Of a stretch of 28,657 nt of DNA, positions 1-7,554 are shown one piece after another. The notes under the pieces were generated by a model that was not told the origin of the DNA, did not search any database, and saw nothing but the letters and a program-made list of their open reading frames with translations. How positions within the stretch are numbered: the stretch's first letter is position 1; every line of letters begins with the position of its first letter. The stretch spans positions 1 to 28,657 of the forward strand of contig SPBW01000008.1 of NCBI GenBank assembly GCA_004525685.1. Direction: 5' to 3'. The position numbers were made by a program, and so were the translations under genes. This DNA is from Candidatus Atribacteria bacterium (GTDB lineage Bacteria; Bipolaricaulota; Bipolaricaulia; UBA7950; UBA9294).

Positions 1-99
1 CTTGAGACTGGCGCGCAAGAATTGGGATTCAAGGCCGTTGTCGCTGGACCATTGGTGCGCAGCTCCTACCATGCGGCTGCCGCCTATACTGAGACATGA
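1..99 (+). CDS. lipA: Lipoyl synthase, 3' end only
   Basis: This is the C-terminal 32 residues of lipoyl synthase, the radical-SAM enzyme that inserts two sulfurs into octanoyl groups on lipoate-dependent proteins. The window begins inside the gene. The frame from base 1 reads a tail containing GFKAVVAGPLVRSSYHA, which matches the well-known LipA ending (GF..V.SGPLVRSSYHA), and stops with TGA at 97-99. The stop overlaps the ATG of the next gene (ATGA), so the two are translationally coupled. Neither the catalytic cysteine motifs nor the start can be seen here. Confidence 0.9.
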   Translation, partial: LETGAQELGFKAVVAGPLVRSSYHAAAAYTET

Positions 100-839
100 G
101 ACTACTCGCCGATCTCACTCCTTCCGATCCGATGCTAGGTCTGGCGATCGAAGAAGTGCTGCTTGAGTCAGTCAGGGCAAGCCGTGTCGAGACAATCCGC
201 CTGTGGCGGAATCGGCGCGCAGTGATTCTTGGACGGTCGCAATCCCTGGCCGCAGAAGTGGACGAAGCACGCGCTTCGAAGCTTGAGATTCCCATTCTGA
301 GACGCATTTCGGGCGGCGGAACTGTCTATCATTATCCAGGCAATCTCAACGTGTCTGTGTCCATGCACAAGCGAGCCGGGTTCTCTGATGTGTCCTCTAT
401 ATTCGCGTCTTTTGGCCGACTCCTGTCTGACGCACTGGCAGTCCTCTCTGTCGACCTGCATGCGCAAGACAATGGCTTGTATATCGGAGACAAGAAAGTG
501 GGCGGGGCAGCACAGGCGCACCGAGGCGTTGCCATGCTCTATCACACCACGCTTCTCGTGCAGCCATCAGCGCTGCCTATGGAGACGCTGCTATCGGCGA
601 TGCGTCCAGGATACTGCCCAGAAGGGATTGCCTCACGGCCTCGATTGACGACGACCTTGTCTGAACAGGTCGCTCGACTCATTGAATCCGATGAGCTTGT
701 GGCACCGATTGTCGATGCACTAGCCTGTGCACTGGGCGAAGAGATTACGGTGGGCGACTTGACGCCACAGGAGACTCAACGCGCCAACGAGCTTGTGGCG
801 TCGAAGTATGGGAGGGCGGAGTGGAACGCAAAGCTGTGA
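96..839 (+). CDS. Lipoate-protein ligase / octanoyltransferase (LplA/LipM family)
   Basis: The 247-residue product belongs to the BPL_LplA_LipB fold. Visible motifs are RRISGGGTVYH (residues about 69-79), the substrate-binding loop of the family, and DKKVGGAAQ (about 133-141), whose first or second Lys would form the lipoyl-AMP contact. It attaches lipoate or octanoate to the lipoyl domains of 2-oxoacid dehydrogenases or glycine-cleavage H protein in the cytoplasm. The start overlaps the lipA stop by ATGA. It is shorter than E. coli LplA (about 337 aa) and lacks its C-terminal domain, closer in size to the octanoyltransferase LipM. Coupling to lipA suggests it supplies octanoylated substrate for LipA (inference); a scavenging ligase remains possible. 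Confidence 0.88.
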   Translation: MRLLADLTPSDPMLGLAIEEVLLESVRASRVETIRLWRNRRAVILGRSQSLAAEVDEARASKLEIPILRRISGGGTVYHYPGNLNVSVSMHKRAGFSDVSSIFASFGRLLSDALAVLSVDLHAQDNGLYIGDKKVGGAAQAHRGVAMLYHTTLLVQPSALPMETLLSAMRPGYCPEGIASRPRLTTTLSEQVARLIESDELVAPIVDALACALGEEITVGDLTPQETQRANELVASKYGRAEWNAKL

Positions 840-1354
840 ACGACAGCAAGGTTGTTGCCAACCAGCTTGGGCGAACACCTCGTGGGGCGTTCACTGTCTC
901 TGTTCGCTGCTCCTATGGATATCCTCAAGTCATTCGTGTTCATCCTGTTGTCGCTGGCAAGCCGTTTCCAACCCTCTACTGGCTGACGTGTCCCTTTCTC
1001 ACTAGAGAGATTGGGCATTTGGAGGCTGCGGGCTGGGTGAATCAGCTGGAGGTCCGCATGATGGAACAGCCCGATCTTCGGTCTGCTATGCATGAAGCCC
1101 ACCAGCACACCTGTGCACAGCGTGATCAGCTCATGTCCCCTGAAGAGAAGGCAGCGCTCGCTGCGGATGGAACCCTGGTTGGATTGGATGGCCGCGGGAT
1201 TGGTGGAATCTCTGACTGGGATCGCTTGAAGTGTCTCCACCTGCATGCTGCTCATGCATTAGCCGATGAGAATGCAATCGGCGACATCGTCTTGCAAGCG
1301 CTTCCCGCCCTTGAATGCTCCCAACAAAAGGTGATCTGCTCCGCCTACGAGTAG
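821..1354 (+). CDS. DUF501 family protein
   Basis: The 177-residue protein shows the DUF501 signature: GYPQVIRVHPVVAGKPFPT, then YWLTCPFLTREIGHLEAAG, RGIGGI, and KCLHLHAAHALA near the C terminus. The conserved Cys and His residues (LTCP, KCLHLH) suggest metal binding or catalysis, but the family has no established reaction. It starts at GTG 821, preceded by GGGAGGGCGGA (GGAGG, 5 nt spacing), inside the end of the lipoate gene and in a different frame, so it is probably coupled to it. Neighbourhood gives no firm role. No signal peptide or membrane segment is visible, so it should be cytoplasmic. Confidence 0.85.
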   Translation: MERKAVNDSKVVANQLGRTPRGAFTVSVRCSYGYPQVIRVHPVVAGKPFPTLYWLTCPFLTREIGHLEAAGWVNQLEVRMMEQPDLRSAMHEAHQHTCAQRDQLMSPEEKAALAADGTLVGLDGRGIGGISDWDRLKCLHLHAAHALADENAIGDIVLQALPALECSQQKVICSAYE

Positions 1355-1395
1355 ACGGAGCAGATCGACAAGATCAATCGTCGGAGGTCGCGCAC

Positions 1396-3738
1396 CTACG
1401 GGTCTGCGCGCACCTGCGGAGGCTGATTCACATTGTCAATGCGAACGATGACCGTATCCGTTGCTGACAGGCCGCATGGATCGGTGACTGTCACGGTGAT
1501 GGTGACATTCTCGCCATCGCAGTTGGCCGTGCTTGGTGCCGTAAACACAGCGGCAGCGGCGCAGTAGCTATCCAGCGCGCCTCCTGAAACGCTCCACTTG
1601 TAGGTGAGTGCGTCACGATCCGGATCGCCGGACATGGGTGTCAAGAGCGTACTGCTGCACTCGGTCACGCAGAAGTCAGGTCCCAGATCGATCATCGGTG
1701 CAGCGTTGAGGTTGCCAACCTGCACGTTGACCGAATCGGTTGCCGACAAGCCACAAGGATCAATGACCGTGAGCGTGATGGTCAGGACTTCGCCGTTGCA
1801 GGACTCCGTCATAGGTATGCTGAACAGGGGCCTGGCGCTGGACGGGTTATCAAACGAACCCTTGTTCGAACTCCAGCAGTAGCGCAGCAAGTCGCATTCA
1901 GGATCAGCGACAACAGGTGTGAGCTGGATGCTTATGCCTTCATCGACCATGAAATCCGGTCCCAGGTCAACGATTGGAGCTTTGTTGACGTTGCGGACCG
2001 AGATCACGACGGAGTCGCAAACGATGGCACCGCAAGGATCCATGACTGACAGGGTAACGATGATATCGACGCCATCGCAGGCATCAATCATCGGAGCGGT
2101 GAATACGCCATTCACGATCGTTCCCCAGTTACCGGTGACTCCCCACTGATAGACGAGGGCATCGCCGTCGGCATCAGAGACTTGCGGTGTAAGGACGATG
2201 GTTGCGCCTTCATCAACAACGAGCGGGCGGCCCAATTCCAGAACTGGCACATGATTCACGTTGAGAATATGAAGGATGAACGCGTCGGATGCCGATGCGC
2301 CACAACTATCGAGAGCCGTGAGCATGACTTCCACATCGAGATTCTCGCAGCCGTCAATCATCGGAGCCGTATAAACGGGATCCAATGAGAAGGCGTCGTT
2401 GAGCATTCCGGCGGAAACGTGCCACTGATAGTCGGTGATGTTGCAGTCGGAATCTGCCACAGTGCCATGCAATTGCAGGGATTCGCCTTCATTGATGGTC
2501 TTGACCATCGGGGGCGAGGGGCAGATGGGTTCGACGGGTGCTGGTGGAAGCGGCGCGCAGTCGAATGGCAGACACACTGGTTCTGCGGGAGCTGGCGGAC
2601 AAACCGCCTCTGGTGCTGAACCAATCGGGCACAGAGGACTTGTCCCAACGACGATATCCCCTTCGAGCAGAATGTCGGCGCGGTCTAGGGAATACAGGAC
2701 GTTGCGACCCGTGCCGCCAAGCAGTGTGTCAATCCCTTCACCACCATCAAGCACGTCGTTGCCTGCTTCGCCTTCGAGCGAGTCGTTTCCGGGTCCACCA
2801 CAGAGGATGTCATTGCCGGCACCACCCAACAGCAGGTCGTTTCCGGGTCCACCATCCAATCGGTCGTTACCCTTGACCCCTTCGAGGATGTCGTCTCCTG
2901 CACCTCCGATTAGGACGTCGTCGCCATCAAGGCCGATCAAGAAGTCGTTACCCCCCAACCCGAGAATCAGGTCGTTGCCGGCTGTGCCATACAGAACGTC
3001 GTCACCTTCAGTTCCGTAGATGATGTTGGTGACGCCAAAGCGCTCATAATCACTTGGAATGGCGGAAATTTCTTGAGGGACGATTTCCTCGCGGGGCGCT
3101 TCAATTGCCAGAAGGAGCGCTTCCAGCAACCCAGTCGCATCTTCGACGGGCCAGTATTGACCGCCTGTCTGTTCGGCCATTCTTGTCAATGTGGCTCGCG
3201 CAACAGACTCAATTCCTAGTCCAACCACCTGAAGCGTGATGGGGGGACTCATGGTCGACAACATTGCGGCCACGATCTCTTGTTGCCCACTGCAGTTTCC
3301 TTCGCCATCACTAATCAGAATGACGGTTCCGGGAGCGGGAAGCAACGCCAATTCGTTTGCAGCAACCACAAGAGAATCTGCGAGCGGCGTCAAGCCTTGT
3401 GCAACGATTGCCCCGAGCGCATCGATCATTGAATCCCGAATTGTTCCAGAAAACGGCTTCAACGGGAACAGCATCTCAATGTCTTTGCAGCTCTCTACCT
3501 GGTTTGTCCTGCCGAGCCGATGTCCATAGACAAGCAGACCGATCTCTTCATTCACTGGTATGGAGTAGAGTAGGCTAGTCAGTGCGACCTTGGCCTCCTC
3601 AATCCGCGTATTCTCTCCCAATGTCTTGTTCATGCTGTTCGATGAATCGAGAATGAATACGAGGTTATTCACAGCGCTGGCAGATATGGCCACCAACGTG
3701 GCAGCACACATCGCCAACAACAAAATTCGATTTCTCAT
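1396..3738 (-). CDS. Secreted vWA / RTX-repeat / PKD-like surface protein
   Basis: The 780-residue product begins with a signal peptide (residues 1-22, MRNRILLLAMCAATLVAISA). Residues about 23-215 form a von Willebrand A domain with MIDAS motif DSSNS (31-35) and ISDGEG (142-147). Residues 243-350 are twelve consecutive calcium-binding RTX nonapeptides of the type GGxGNDxLxG. A Pro/Cys-rich linker (about 365-415) follows, then four PKD/Ig-like beta-sandwich repeats of about 95 residues, each ending with a DPCG-type motif (DSCG, DPCG) and carrying a conserved upstream Cys. The start at 3738 is chosen over 3765 because AGGAGGT lies 6 nt upstream of it. No C-terminal sorting or membrane segment is seen. 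It is likely a Ca2+-dependent adhesin or matrix protein (inference). Confidence 0.85.
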   Translation of the reverse strand: MRNRILLLAMCAATLVAISASAVNNLVFILDSSNSMNKTLGENTRIEEAKVALTSLLYSIPVNEEIGLLVYGHRLGRTNQVESCKDIEMLFPLKPFSGTIRDSMIDALGAIVAQGLTPLADSLVVAANELALLPAPGTVILISDGEGNCSGQQEIVAAMLSTMSPPITLQVVGLGIESVARATLTRMAEQTGGQYWPVEDATGLLEALLLAIEAPREEIVPQEISAIPSDYERFGVTNIIYGTEGDDVLYGTAGNDLILGLGGNDFLIGLDGDDVLIGGAGDDILEGVKGNDRLDGGPGNDLLLGGAGNDILCGGPGNDSLEGEAGNDVLDGGEGIDTLLGGTGRNVLYSLDRADILLEGDIVVGTSPLCPIGSAPEAVCPPAPAEPVCLPFDCAPLPPAPVEPICPSPPMVKTINEGESLQLHGTVADSDCNITDYQWHVSAGMLNDAFSLDPVYTAPMIDGCENLDVEVMLTALDSCGASASDAFILHILNVNHVPVLELGRPLVVDEGATIVLTPQVSDADGDALVYQWGVTGNWGTIVNGVFTAPMIDACDGVDIIVTLSVMDPCGAIVCDSVVISVRNVNKAPIVDLGPDFMVDEGISIQLTPVVADPECDLLRYCWSSNKGSFDNPSSARPLFSIPMTESCNGEVLTITLTVIDPCGLSATDSVNVQVGNLNAAPMIDLGPDFCVTECSSTLLTPMSGDPDRDALTYKWSVSGGALDSYCAAAAVFTAPSTANCDGENVTITVTVTDPCGLSATDTVIVRIDNVNQPPQVRADP
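2689..3012 (-). repeat. RTX calcium-binding nonapeptide array (27-bp period)
   Basis: Twelve tandem in-frame 27-bp units encode nonapeptides such as TAGNDLILG, GAGDDILEG and GPGNDLLLG. Each GGxGxDxUx pair forms half a Ca2+-binding beta-roll turn. The last two units are degenerate (GEGIDTLLG, GTGRNVLYS), as expected at the edge of a beta-roll. The DNA units are related but not identical, so the array is old rather than a recent slippage expansion. Confidence 0.9.
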
Positions 3739-3804
3739 CCTGTACCTCCTAGACGATTGTCCCAACTTCCAGAGACATTCTAGCCGAACAAGGGGTCAGG
3801 AATC

Positions 3805-3820
3805 TGTGATCTGGATTACA
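3805..3820. promoter_or_regulatory. CRP/FNR-like palindrome (tentative)
   Basis: The sequence TGTGATCTGGATTACA matches the CRP consensus TGTGA-N6-TCACA at 9 of 10 half-site bases. It lies 67-82 bp upstream of the vWA/RTX start at 3738 and downstream of the convergently oriented end at 3843, so it is placed where an activator of the surface protein could bind. No convincing -35/-10 pair is visible near it, and a single near-palindrome can occur by chance. Confidence 0.25.
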
Positions 3821-3842
3821 CTTTCGTCATTCCGTTGCCGCC

Positions 3843-4298
3843 TCAAAGATGAGGTGCGAGGATCTCAAGAAGCTCTCTTCGTCTGCCGGTCGGGATCAAG
3901 GCATGCAGCTTCCCATCATGGCATCGTCCGCAGCCCAGAATATCGCCCTGGTAGACAAGGGCAACGTAGCCTGCCTCGGATCCTGAGTAAGCGATCCTCT
4001 GTCCCATGAGAAGGCTGCGAAGATCGTCCAGCTCGACGTCAATCCGTGATCGCGAGACAAGCGGCCCGAGAGCGGCAAGGAAGACGCTGGTGGGCTTGAA
4101 TCCGCCGTGGAAGTTGCGGCAGATGCGAAGGCCAACGGCGCGCGCTGAGTAGATGCCGGGGAGCAAGGAGCCCGTTGCGCCCCAGACCTCTTCCTTGTTT
4201 GTCTCGATCAAGAGCCCGTCTAGAAAGGATTCGGGGATCCCAAACTGCTGCGCGTAGAAGTCGATAATCTGCTGCCTAAGCTCGGGCGATACGGGCAA
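3843..4298 (-). CDS. RsmF/NOP2-type C-terminal PUA-like RNA-binding module (separate gene)
   Basis: This 151-residue protein resembles the C-terminal domain found fused to the catalytic domain in RsmF/YebU and other NOL1/NOP2/Sun proteins. The best match is GYVALVYQGDILGCGRC followed by LHALIPTGRRREL (about 109-143), the 'GYVLL..G..LG.G....KNLLPK..R' pattern of that PUA-like domain. The longer frame begins at 4403, but the TTG at 4298 is preceded by GGAGGTGGATTCC (GGAGGT, 7-8 nt spacing) and starts where the homology does. It overlaps the methyltransferase end at 4276 by 23 nt in another frame, so translation is probably coupled. Expected role: target-RNA binding partner for the adjacent methyltransferase (inference). 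A sequencing frameshift splitting one gene is the main alternative. Confidence 0.72.
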   Translation of the reverse strand: MPVSPELRQQIIDFYAQQFGIPESFLDGLLIETNKEEVWGATGSLLPGIYSARAVGLRICRNFHGGFKPTSVFLAALGPLVSRSRIDVELDDLRSLLMGQRIAYSGSEAGYVALVYQGDILGCGRCHDGKLHALIPTGRRRELLEILAPHL

Positions 4299-5172
4299 GG
4301 AATCCACCTCCGCTGTTGAGCTGATGAGGGTAGGTGCGGATACAAGACTCGATCTGTTTGGGGAATCGTGTGCCCAGCCATGACGTGAGTCCTTCAGAGA
4401 CATCGATGGGAAGATCGCAGGGCAGGACGCAGGCGTCTCGCTCTTGCAGCAGATGGTCGACGACGGCTTCGTTCTCCTCGGGAGCGAACGTGCATGTGGA
4501 ATAGACGAGAACGCCTTCAGTCGCCAGCAGATCGAAAGCGCGAACGATCAACCGTTTCTGCAGACGTGCCAACCGATCTATTGCTGCAAGGGATGCGCCC
4601 GCTCGAAGCGAGGGTTCTTTTCTCAAGGTGCCCTCAGCTGAGCACGGCGCGTCGACGAGGATCCGATCAAACCTCGTTTGGAGGGGAAAATTCTCGCCTT
4701 GATAGGCTGTGACCATGGTATTGAGAACGCCCAGGCGGTTGATGTTGGCGAGCAGCGACATTTGCCTGCGCCCACTGGGCTCATTGGCAACCAATGTGCC
4801 TTGGTTCTGCATGCGCGCAGCGATATAGGTGGACTTGCCTCCGGGCGCCGCGCATAGGTCAAGGACCGTTTCTCCAGGCTGCGGAGCGAGAGCCAAGACG
4901 GGAAGTGTCTGCACGGATTCTTGAATGTAGTACAAGCCGAGCCAATGCTCGATGTGTCGTCCTGGAGGCTCCGTCATCTCGAAGAGATCGTCGTTCCAGC
5001 TCACGCTGACTGCCTCGATGTCCGATCTCGCCAACCGATCCTGAAGGGTGCGGGCTGCGATTTTTAGGGTATTGGCGCGTACGACATGCGGAAGAGGTTG
5101 CTCTGTTGCTTCGCAGAACGCATCCCAATCGGCAATGATCCCACGATAGCGAACGGGACAATCATGATCCAA
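4276..5172 (-). CDS. RsmB/NOP2-family SAM-dependent RNA cytosine-5 methyltransferase, catalytic module
   Basis: The 298-residue protein carries the motifs of RNA m5C methyltransferases: motif I DLCAAPGGK (about 105-113), motif IV DAPCS (174-178) with the product-releasing Cys, and motif VI STCTF (225-229) with the nucleophilic Cys, followed by PEENE. It methylates cytosine in rRNA or tRNA using SAM. There is no N-terminal NusB domain as in RsmB, and the C-terminal PUA-like domain of RsmF lies in the next, overlapping gene. A GTG at 5202 would add ten residues but has a poor ribosome site; TTG 5172 has AGGAG 6 nt upstream, so I prefer it. Target position in rRNA cannot be told from the sequence. 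Confidence 0.88.
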   Translation of the reverse strand: MDHDCPVRYRGIIADWDAFCEATEQPLPHVVRANTLKIAARTLQDRLARSDIEAVSVSWNDDLFEMTEPPGRHIEHWLGLYYIQESVQTLPVLALAPQPGETVLDLCAAPGGKSTYIAARMQNQGTLVANEPSGRRQMSLLANINRLGVLNTMVTAYQGENFPLQTRFDRILVDAPCSAEGTLRKEPSLRAGASLAAIDRLARLQKRLIVRAFDLLATEGVLVYSTCTFAPEENEAVVDHLLQERDACVLPCDLPIDVSEGLTSWLGTRFPKQIESCIRTYPHQLNSGGGFLARIARA

Positions 5173-5345
5173 AGGACTCTCCTGATCCGAGCTTGGGCGC
5201 ACTGCGCGCCTAGGCCTGACTTATCTTGATTCCGCGACGTAGCGCATTTTCGACTTCTCGACACCATGCCGGTCGCCCATGCTCTCTGGCAACTGCGGGG
5301 CGAAGCGCTGCTCTAGGCGAATAAGGCAACTCCGATCACAGCCAT

Positions 5346-5957
5346 CTAGCTGGAAATGGACGCGACGACGTGGTCGGCAATACGTTGGCACCGAATCTGG
5401 CCTTCGGTCTCTAGACGAAGGGCAGAGGCCTTGAATCGATCAGCTTCCGGTCTGTTCTTCAAGAAGGTGGCATTGATGTGCACGTTGAGAAGCGAAGCGC
5501 TCAACGCAGCCCGAGCTAGATGTCCCGCTGCGCCGATGTCGCTCACTGCGTGCCTTGAGGCCATCGGGATCATCGATTCAAGGAGCCCCAGCAGATCAAG
5601 ACACGACTGGGCCATCGTCAATGGGATCTCGGCTGCTAACTGAACAGTCGACTCAAGCTGCGCGGCCCGGGAAGGATCACTCTTCGATAACCTGAGCACA
5701 TCCATCACAGCGGCGAAAGCCAATTGATCATCGAGACTCAGTTGAAGGAACCTATTGCGATAGGTTGTGAATTTCTCCGCCAGCTCGGCGACTTGCGGAT
5801 TGTCAGACTTGCCACGCGATAGCGCTGCAACCATCGATCCCAAGGCTGACGCAAAGGCAGCGACGACTGCGGCAACGCTCCCGCCTCCTGGAGTGGGGGT
5901 CGAAGAGCCGACCGCATCCAGGTACGCGCCCAATGTCGTCTCAGTCAGCGTGCTCAT
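5346..5957 (-). CDS. Cyclodeaminase/cyclohydrolase family protein (FtcD_C-like)
   Basis: This 203-residue, helix-rich protein matches the formiminotetrahydrofolate cyclodeaminase domain. The key segment is TPTPGGGSVAAVVAAFASAL at about 19-38, followed by a regular helical body. In the family, it converts formimino-THF to methenyl-THF, or acts as methenyl-THF cyclohydrolase (FchA type) in one-carbon metabolism; no formiminotransferase domain is attached, so FchA-type activity is a reasonable reading (inference). The ATG at 5957 lies 1 nt after the TAG of the upstream gene, with GGGAG before it, indicating coupling. A longer open frame to 6116 only runs back through the neighbour and is not homologous. 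Confidence 0.85.
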   Translation of the reverse strand: MSTLTETTLGAYLDAVGSSTPTPGGGSVAAVVAAFASALGSMVAALSRGKSDNPQVAELAEKFTTYRNRFLQLSLDDQLAFAAVMDVLRLSKSDPSRAAQLESTVQLAAEIPLTMAQSCLDLLGLLESMIPMASRHAVSDIGAAGHLARAALSASLLNVHINATFLKNRPEADRFKASALRLETEGQIRCQRIADHVVASISS

Positions 5958-5958
5958 G

Positions 5959-6447
5959 CTATTCCGATCGCTCCCAGTACACGCGAACCAGCTGCGTATC
6001 CTGGGCGTGTTTGATCGTAAGAGTTCCCTTGCAGGCAGCTTCAATCGCCTTGCCGATGCGTAGGGCGAGATGGCTGTTTGTGGTTGCCACTTCTGTGTGT
6101 TCAGGGCCGCTCTCAATCCACATGATGCGCTGCAGGGGGCGCTGTGCTGCCGCAGCGTGCGATTGATTGGTGACGATGTGCAGGATGTCTTCTTGATGCT
6201 GGGTCAGATAGGGACCGCTTAAGTAAAGCAATCCCGCTGGCTGCCGATCCATCTCGCGTCTGCAAGCAGGGCAATGGCTGGAATGAGTTTCGCGAGCCTC
6301 AACCTCCTCGTCACGATGTTGCCAGCGCCCTGATCGATACACCAATTGACAGCGGGGACACTGCGTTGGCTCTGGATACTTCTTATCTTCGTGATAGGGG
6401 TTGGGACTCTTCCCTCCGATGCGGCCGCGCTTCTCGCGTTCTGCCAT
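5959..6447 (-). CDS. BCAM0308-type zinc-ribbon protein
   Basis: The 162-residue protein has two CxxC knuckles (Cys30/Cys33 in QCPRC and Cys59/Cys62 in HCPAC), which would bind one zinc. The intervening and following sequence (YPEPTQCPRC...YRSGRW; DRQPAGLLYLSGPYL; NSHLALRIGKAIE) matches what I recall of the BCAM0308 family, whose function is unknown. The ATG at 6447 is preceded by AGAGGTGATCGGA, a good ribosome site. It sits just downstream of the acpP terminator and is coupled to the cyclodeaminase gene, so this is probably the start of a separate operon, although no convincing promoter is seen in the 40 bp available. Confidence 0.75.
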   Translation of the reverse strand: MAEREKRGRIGGKSPNPYHEDKKYPEPTQCPRCQLVYRSGRWQHRDEEVEARETHSSHCPACRREMDRQPAGLLYLSGPYLTQHQEDILHIVTNQSHAAAAQRPLQRIMWIESGPEHTEVATTNSHLALRIGKAIEAACKGTLTIKHAQDTQLVRVYWERSE

Positions 6448-6489
6448 TCCCGATCACCTCTTTTCATCTCTCGCAGGCAGGCGGAAGCG

Positions 6490-6520
6490 AAAAAGGGACA
6501 ACAGAGTCATCGTTGTCCCC
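6490..6520 (-). terminator. Intrinsic terminator of the fatty-acid cluster
   Basis: Read on the minus strand, an 8-bp perfect stem GGGACAAC / GTTGTCCC with a 9-nt loop is followed directly by TTTTT. It lies 24 bp downstream of the acpP stop. This is a textbook rho-independent terminator and closes the plsX-acpP transcription unit. Confidence 0.9.
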
Positions 6521-6543
6521 TAATCTCCAACCTGGAATCTGCT

Positions 6544-6792
6544 CTAGGTTTGTTTTTCGGACAAGAGTTTCTCAAGGTAGGCGACCGCTTCGCCAACAGT
6601 GGAGATCTTCTCGGCTTGCTCATCGGAAATCTCGATGCCAAATTCATCTTCGAATTCCATGATGAGTTCAACCGTGTCCAAAGAGTCAGCGCCAAGATCT
6701 TCGACAAACGAAGACGCGTCGGTAATCTCCTCTTGGTCCACCATCAGCTGATCACAAATGATCGTTCGCACCTTATCTGAGACGTCGCTCAT
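6544..6792 (-). CDS. acpP: Acyl carrier protein
   Basis: The 82-residue acidic protein has the canonical ACP sequence with the phosphopantetheine attachment site GADSLD (Ser37), followed by VELIMEFEDEFGIEI. It carries growing acyl chains for the FabD/FabH/FabG enzymes encoded just upstream and for PlsX. A GGGAGG ribosome site lies about 10-11 nt before the ATG. It is the last gene of the leftward cluster and is followed by a strong terminator. fabF, which often follows acpP, is absent here. Confidence 0.97.
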   Translation of the reverse strand: MSDVSDKVRTIICDQLMVDQEEITDASSFVEDLGADSLDTVELIMEFEDEFGIEISDEQAEKISTVGEAVAYLEKLLSEKQT

Positions 6793-6822
6793 AACGAATG
6801 AACCTCCCTCTTTTTGGCTGTT

Positions 6823-7554
6823 CTAGGGATACATGCCCCCGTTTAGCCCGAGTACCTGCCCAGTTATATAGGATGCCTGTTCGGAAAGCAAGAAGCAGAC
6901 GACAGCTGCCACGTCTTCAGGCGTGCCAGGACGTCGCAGCGGGATCCGTTCGAGGTATGCTTTGCGAACTTCCTCTGGGAGCTTCGCCGTCATCTCCGTC
7001 TCGATAAACCCGGGCGCGACGGCGTTCGCGCGGATGCCTCGCCCTCCAAGCTCCTTAGCCACGCTCTGGCAAAGCGCAATAATGCCCGCTTTGGACGCGG
7101 CGTAATTGGCTTGGCTCGCGTTTCCTGTCTGGCCAACTACAGATGAAATGGCCACGATGGCTCCGCCTCGCTGCTTGACGAATTGGCGCGCAGCCGCCCG
7201 AATGCAGTTATAGGTGCCTGTGAGGTTGACGGACAGTACGTCATTCCAGTCTCTCTCAGTCATTCGCAGCAGGAACTGATCTCGCGTGATGCCTGCATTG
7301 CACACAAGATTGTCGATTCTTCCGTGCCTGCCGATGATGGCATCGATGGCTTGCTGCACCTGGTCGAAGTTGGCAACATTGGCGGCCAGAAACTCGAATC
7401 GATCGAGTTCCTCCTCAAGAGAAGCTCCTGCCTCCTCATTGAGATCGAGGCCGATGACGATGTCACCTTCTTCGAGGAGCCTCGTTGAGATCGCTTTCCC
7501 GATTCCCTGAATTGCTCCCGTGACGACGCTGATACGCTGATCAGATTTCTTCAT
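6823..7554 (-). CDS. fabG: 3-oxoacyl-ACP reductase
   Basis: The 243-residue SDR reduces 3-oxoacyl-ACP with NADPH in fatty acid elongation. It has the cofactor motif TGAIQGIG (12-19), NAG (86-88), Asn110, and the catalytic Ser138, Tyr151 and Lys155 (YAASK), at the same positions as in E. coli FabG. The start at 7554 is chosen over 7569 because GAGGAGG lies 6 nt upstream. It overlaps the end of fabD by 14 nt, and the order fabD-fabG-acpP supports the specific assignment over other SDRs. Confidence 0.95.
   Translation of the reverse strand: MKKSDQRISVVTGAIQGIGKAISTRLLEEGDIVIGLDLNEEAGASLEEELDRFEFLAANVANFDQVQQAIDAIIGRHGRIDNLVCNAGITRDQFLLRMTERDWNDVLSVNLTGTYNCIRAAARQFVKQRGGAIVAISSVVGQTGNASQANYAASKAGIIALCQSVAKELGGRGIRANAVAPGFIETEMTAKLPEEVRKAYLERIPLRRPGTPEDVAAVVCFLLSEQASYITGQVLGLNGGMYP

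Noticed and set aside
1331..1362. Imperfect hairpin at the end of the DUF501 gene (CTCCGCCTA / TAGACGGAG)
   Set aside because: It has one mismatch and no T-tract, and includes the stop codon; too weak to call a terminator.
2689..3012. Possible CRISPR-like regular repeat
   Set aside because: The 27-bp period is explained by in-frame RTX nonapeptides; there are no unique spacers.
2435..3019. A 194-codon plus-strand frame rich in Pro and Ser
   Set aside because: It is the antisense reading of the RTX repeat array; the Pro/Ser pattern is the complement of the GGxGxD codons. No ribosome site or independent homology.
5203..5345. Short minus-strand frames between the cyclodeaminase and the methyltransferase, one with a basic helical tail
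   Set aside because: All are under 50 codons, none has a well-spaced ribosome site, and none resembles a known small protein.
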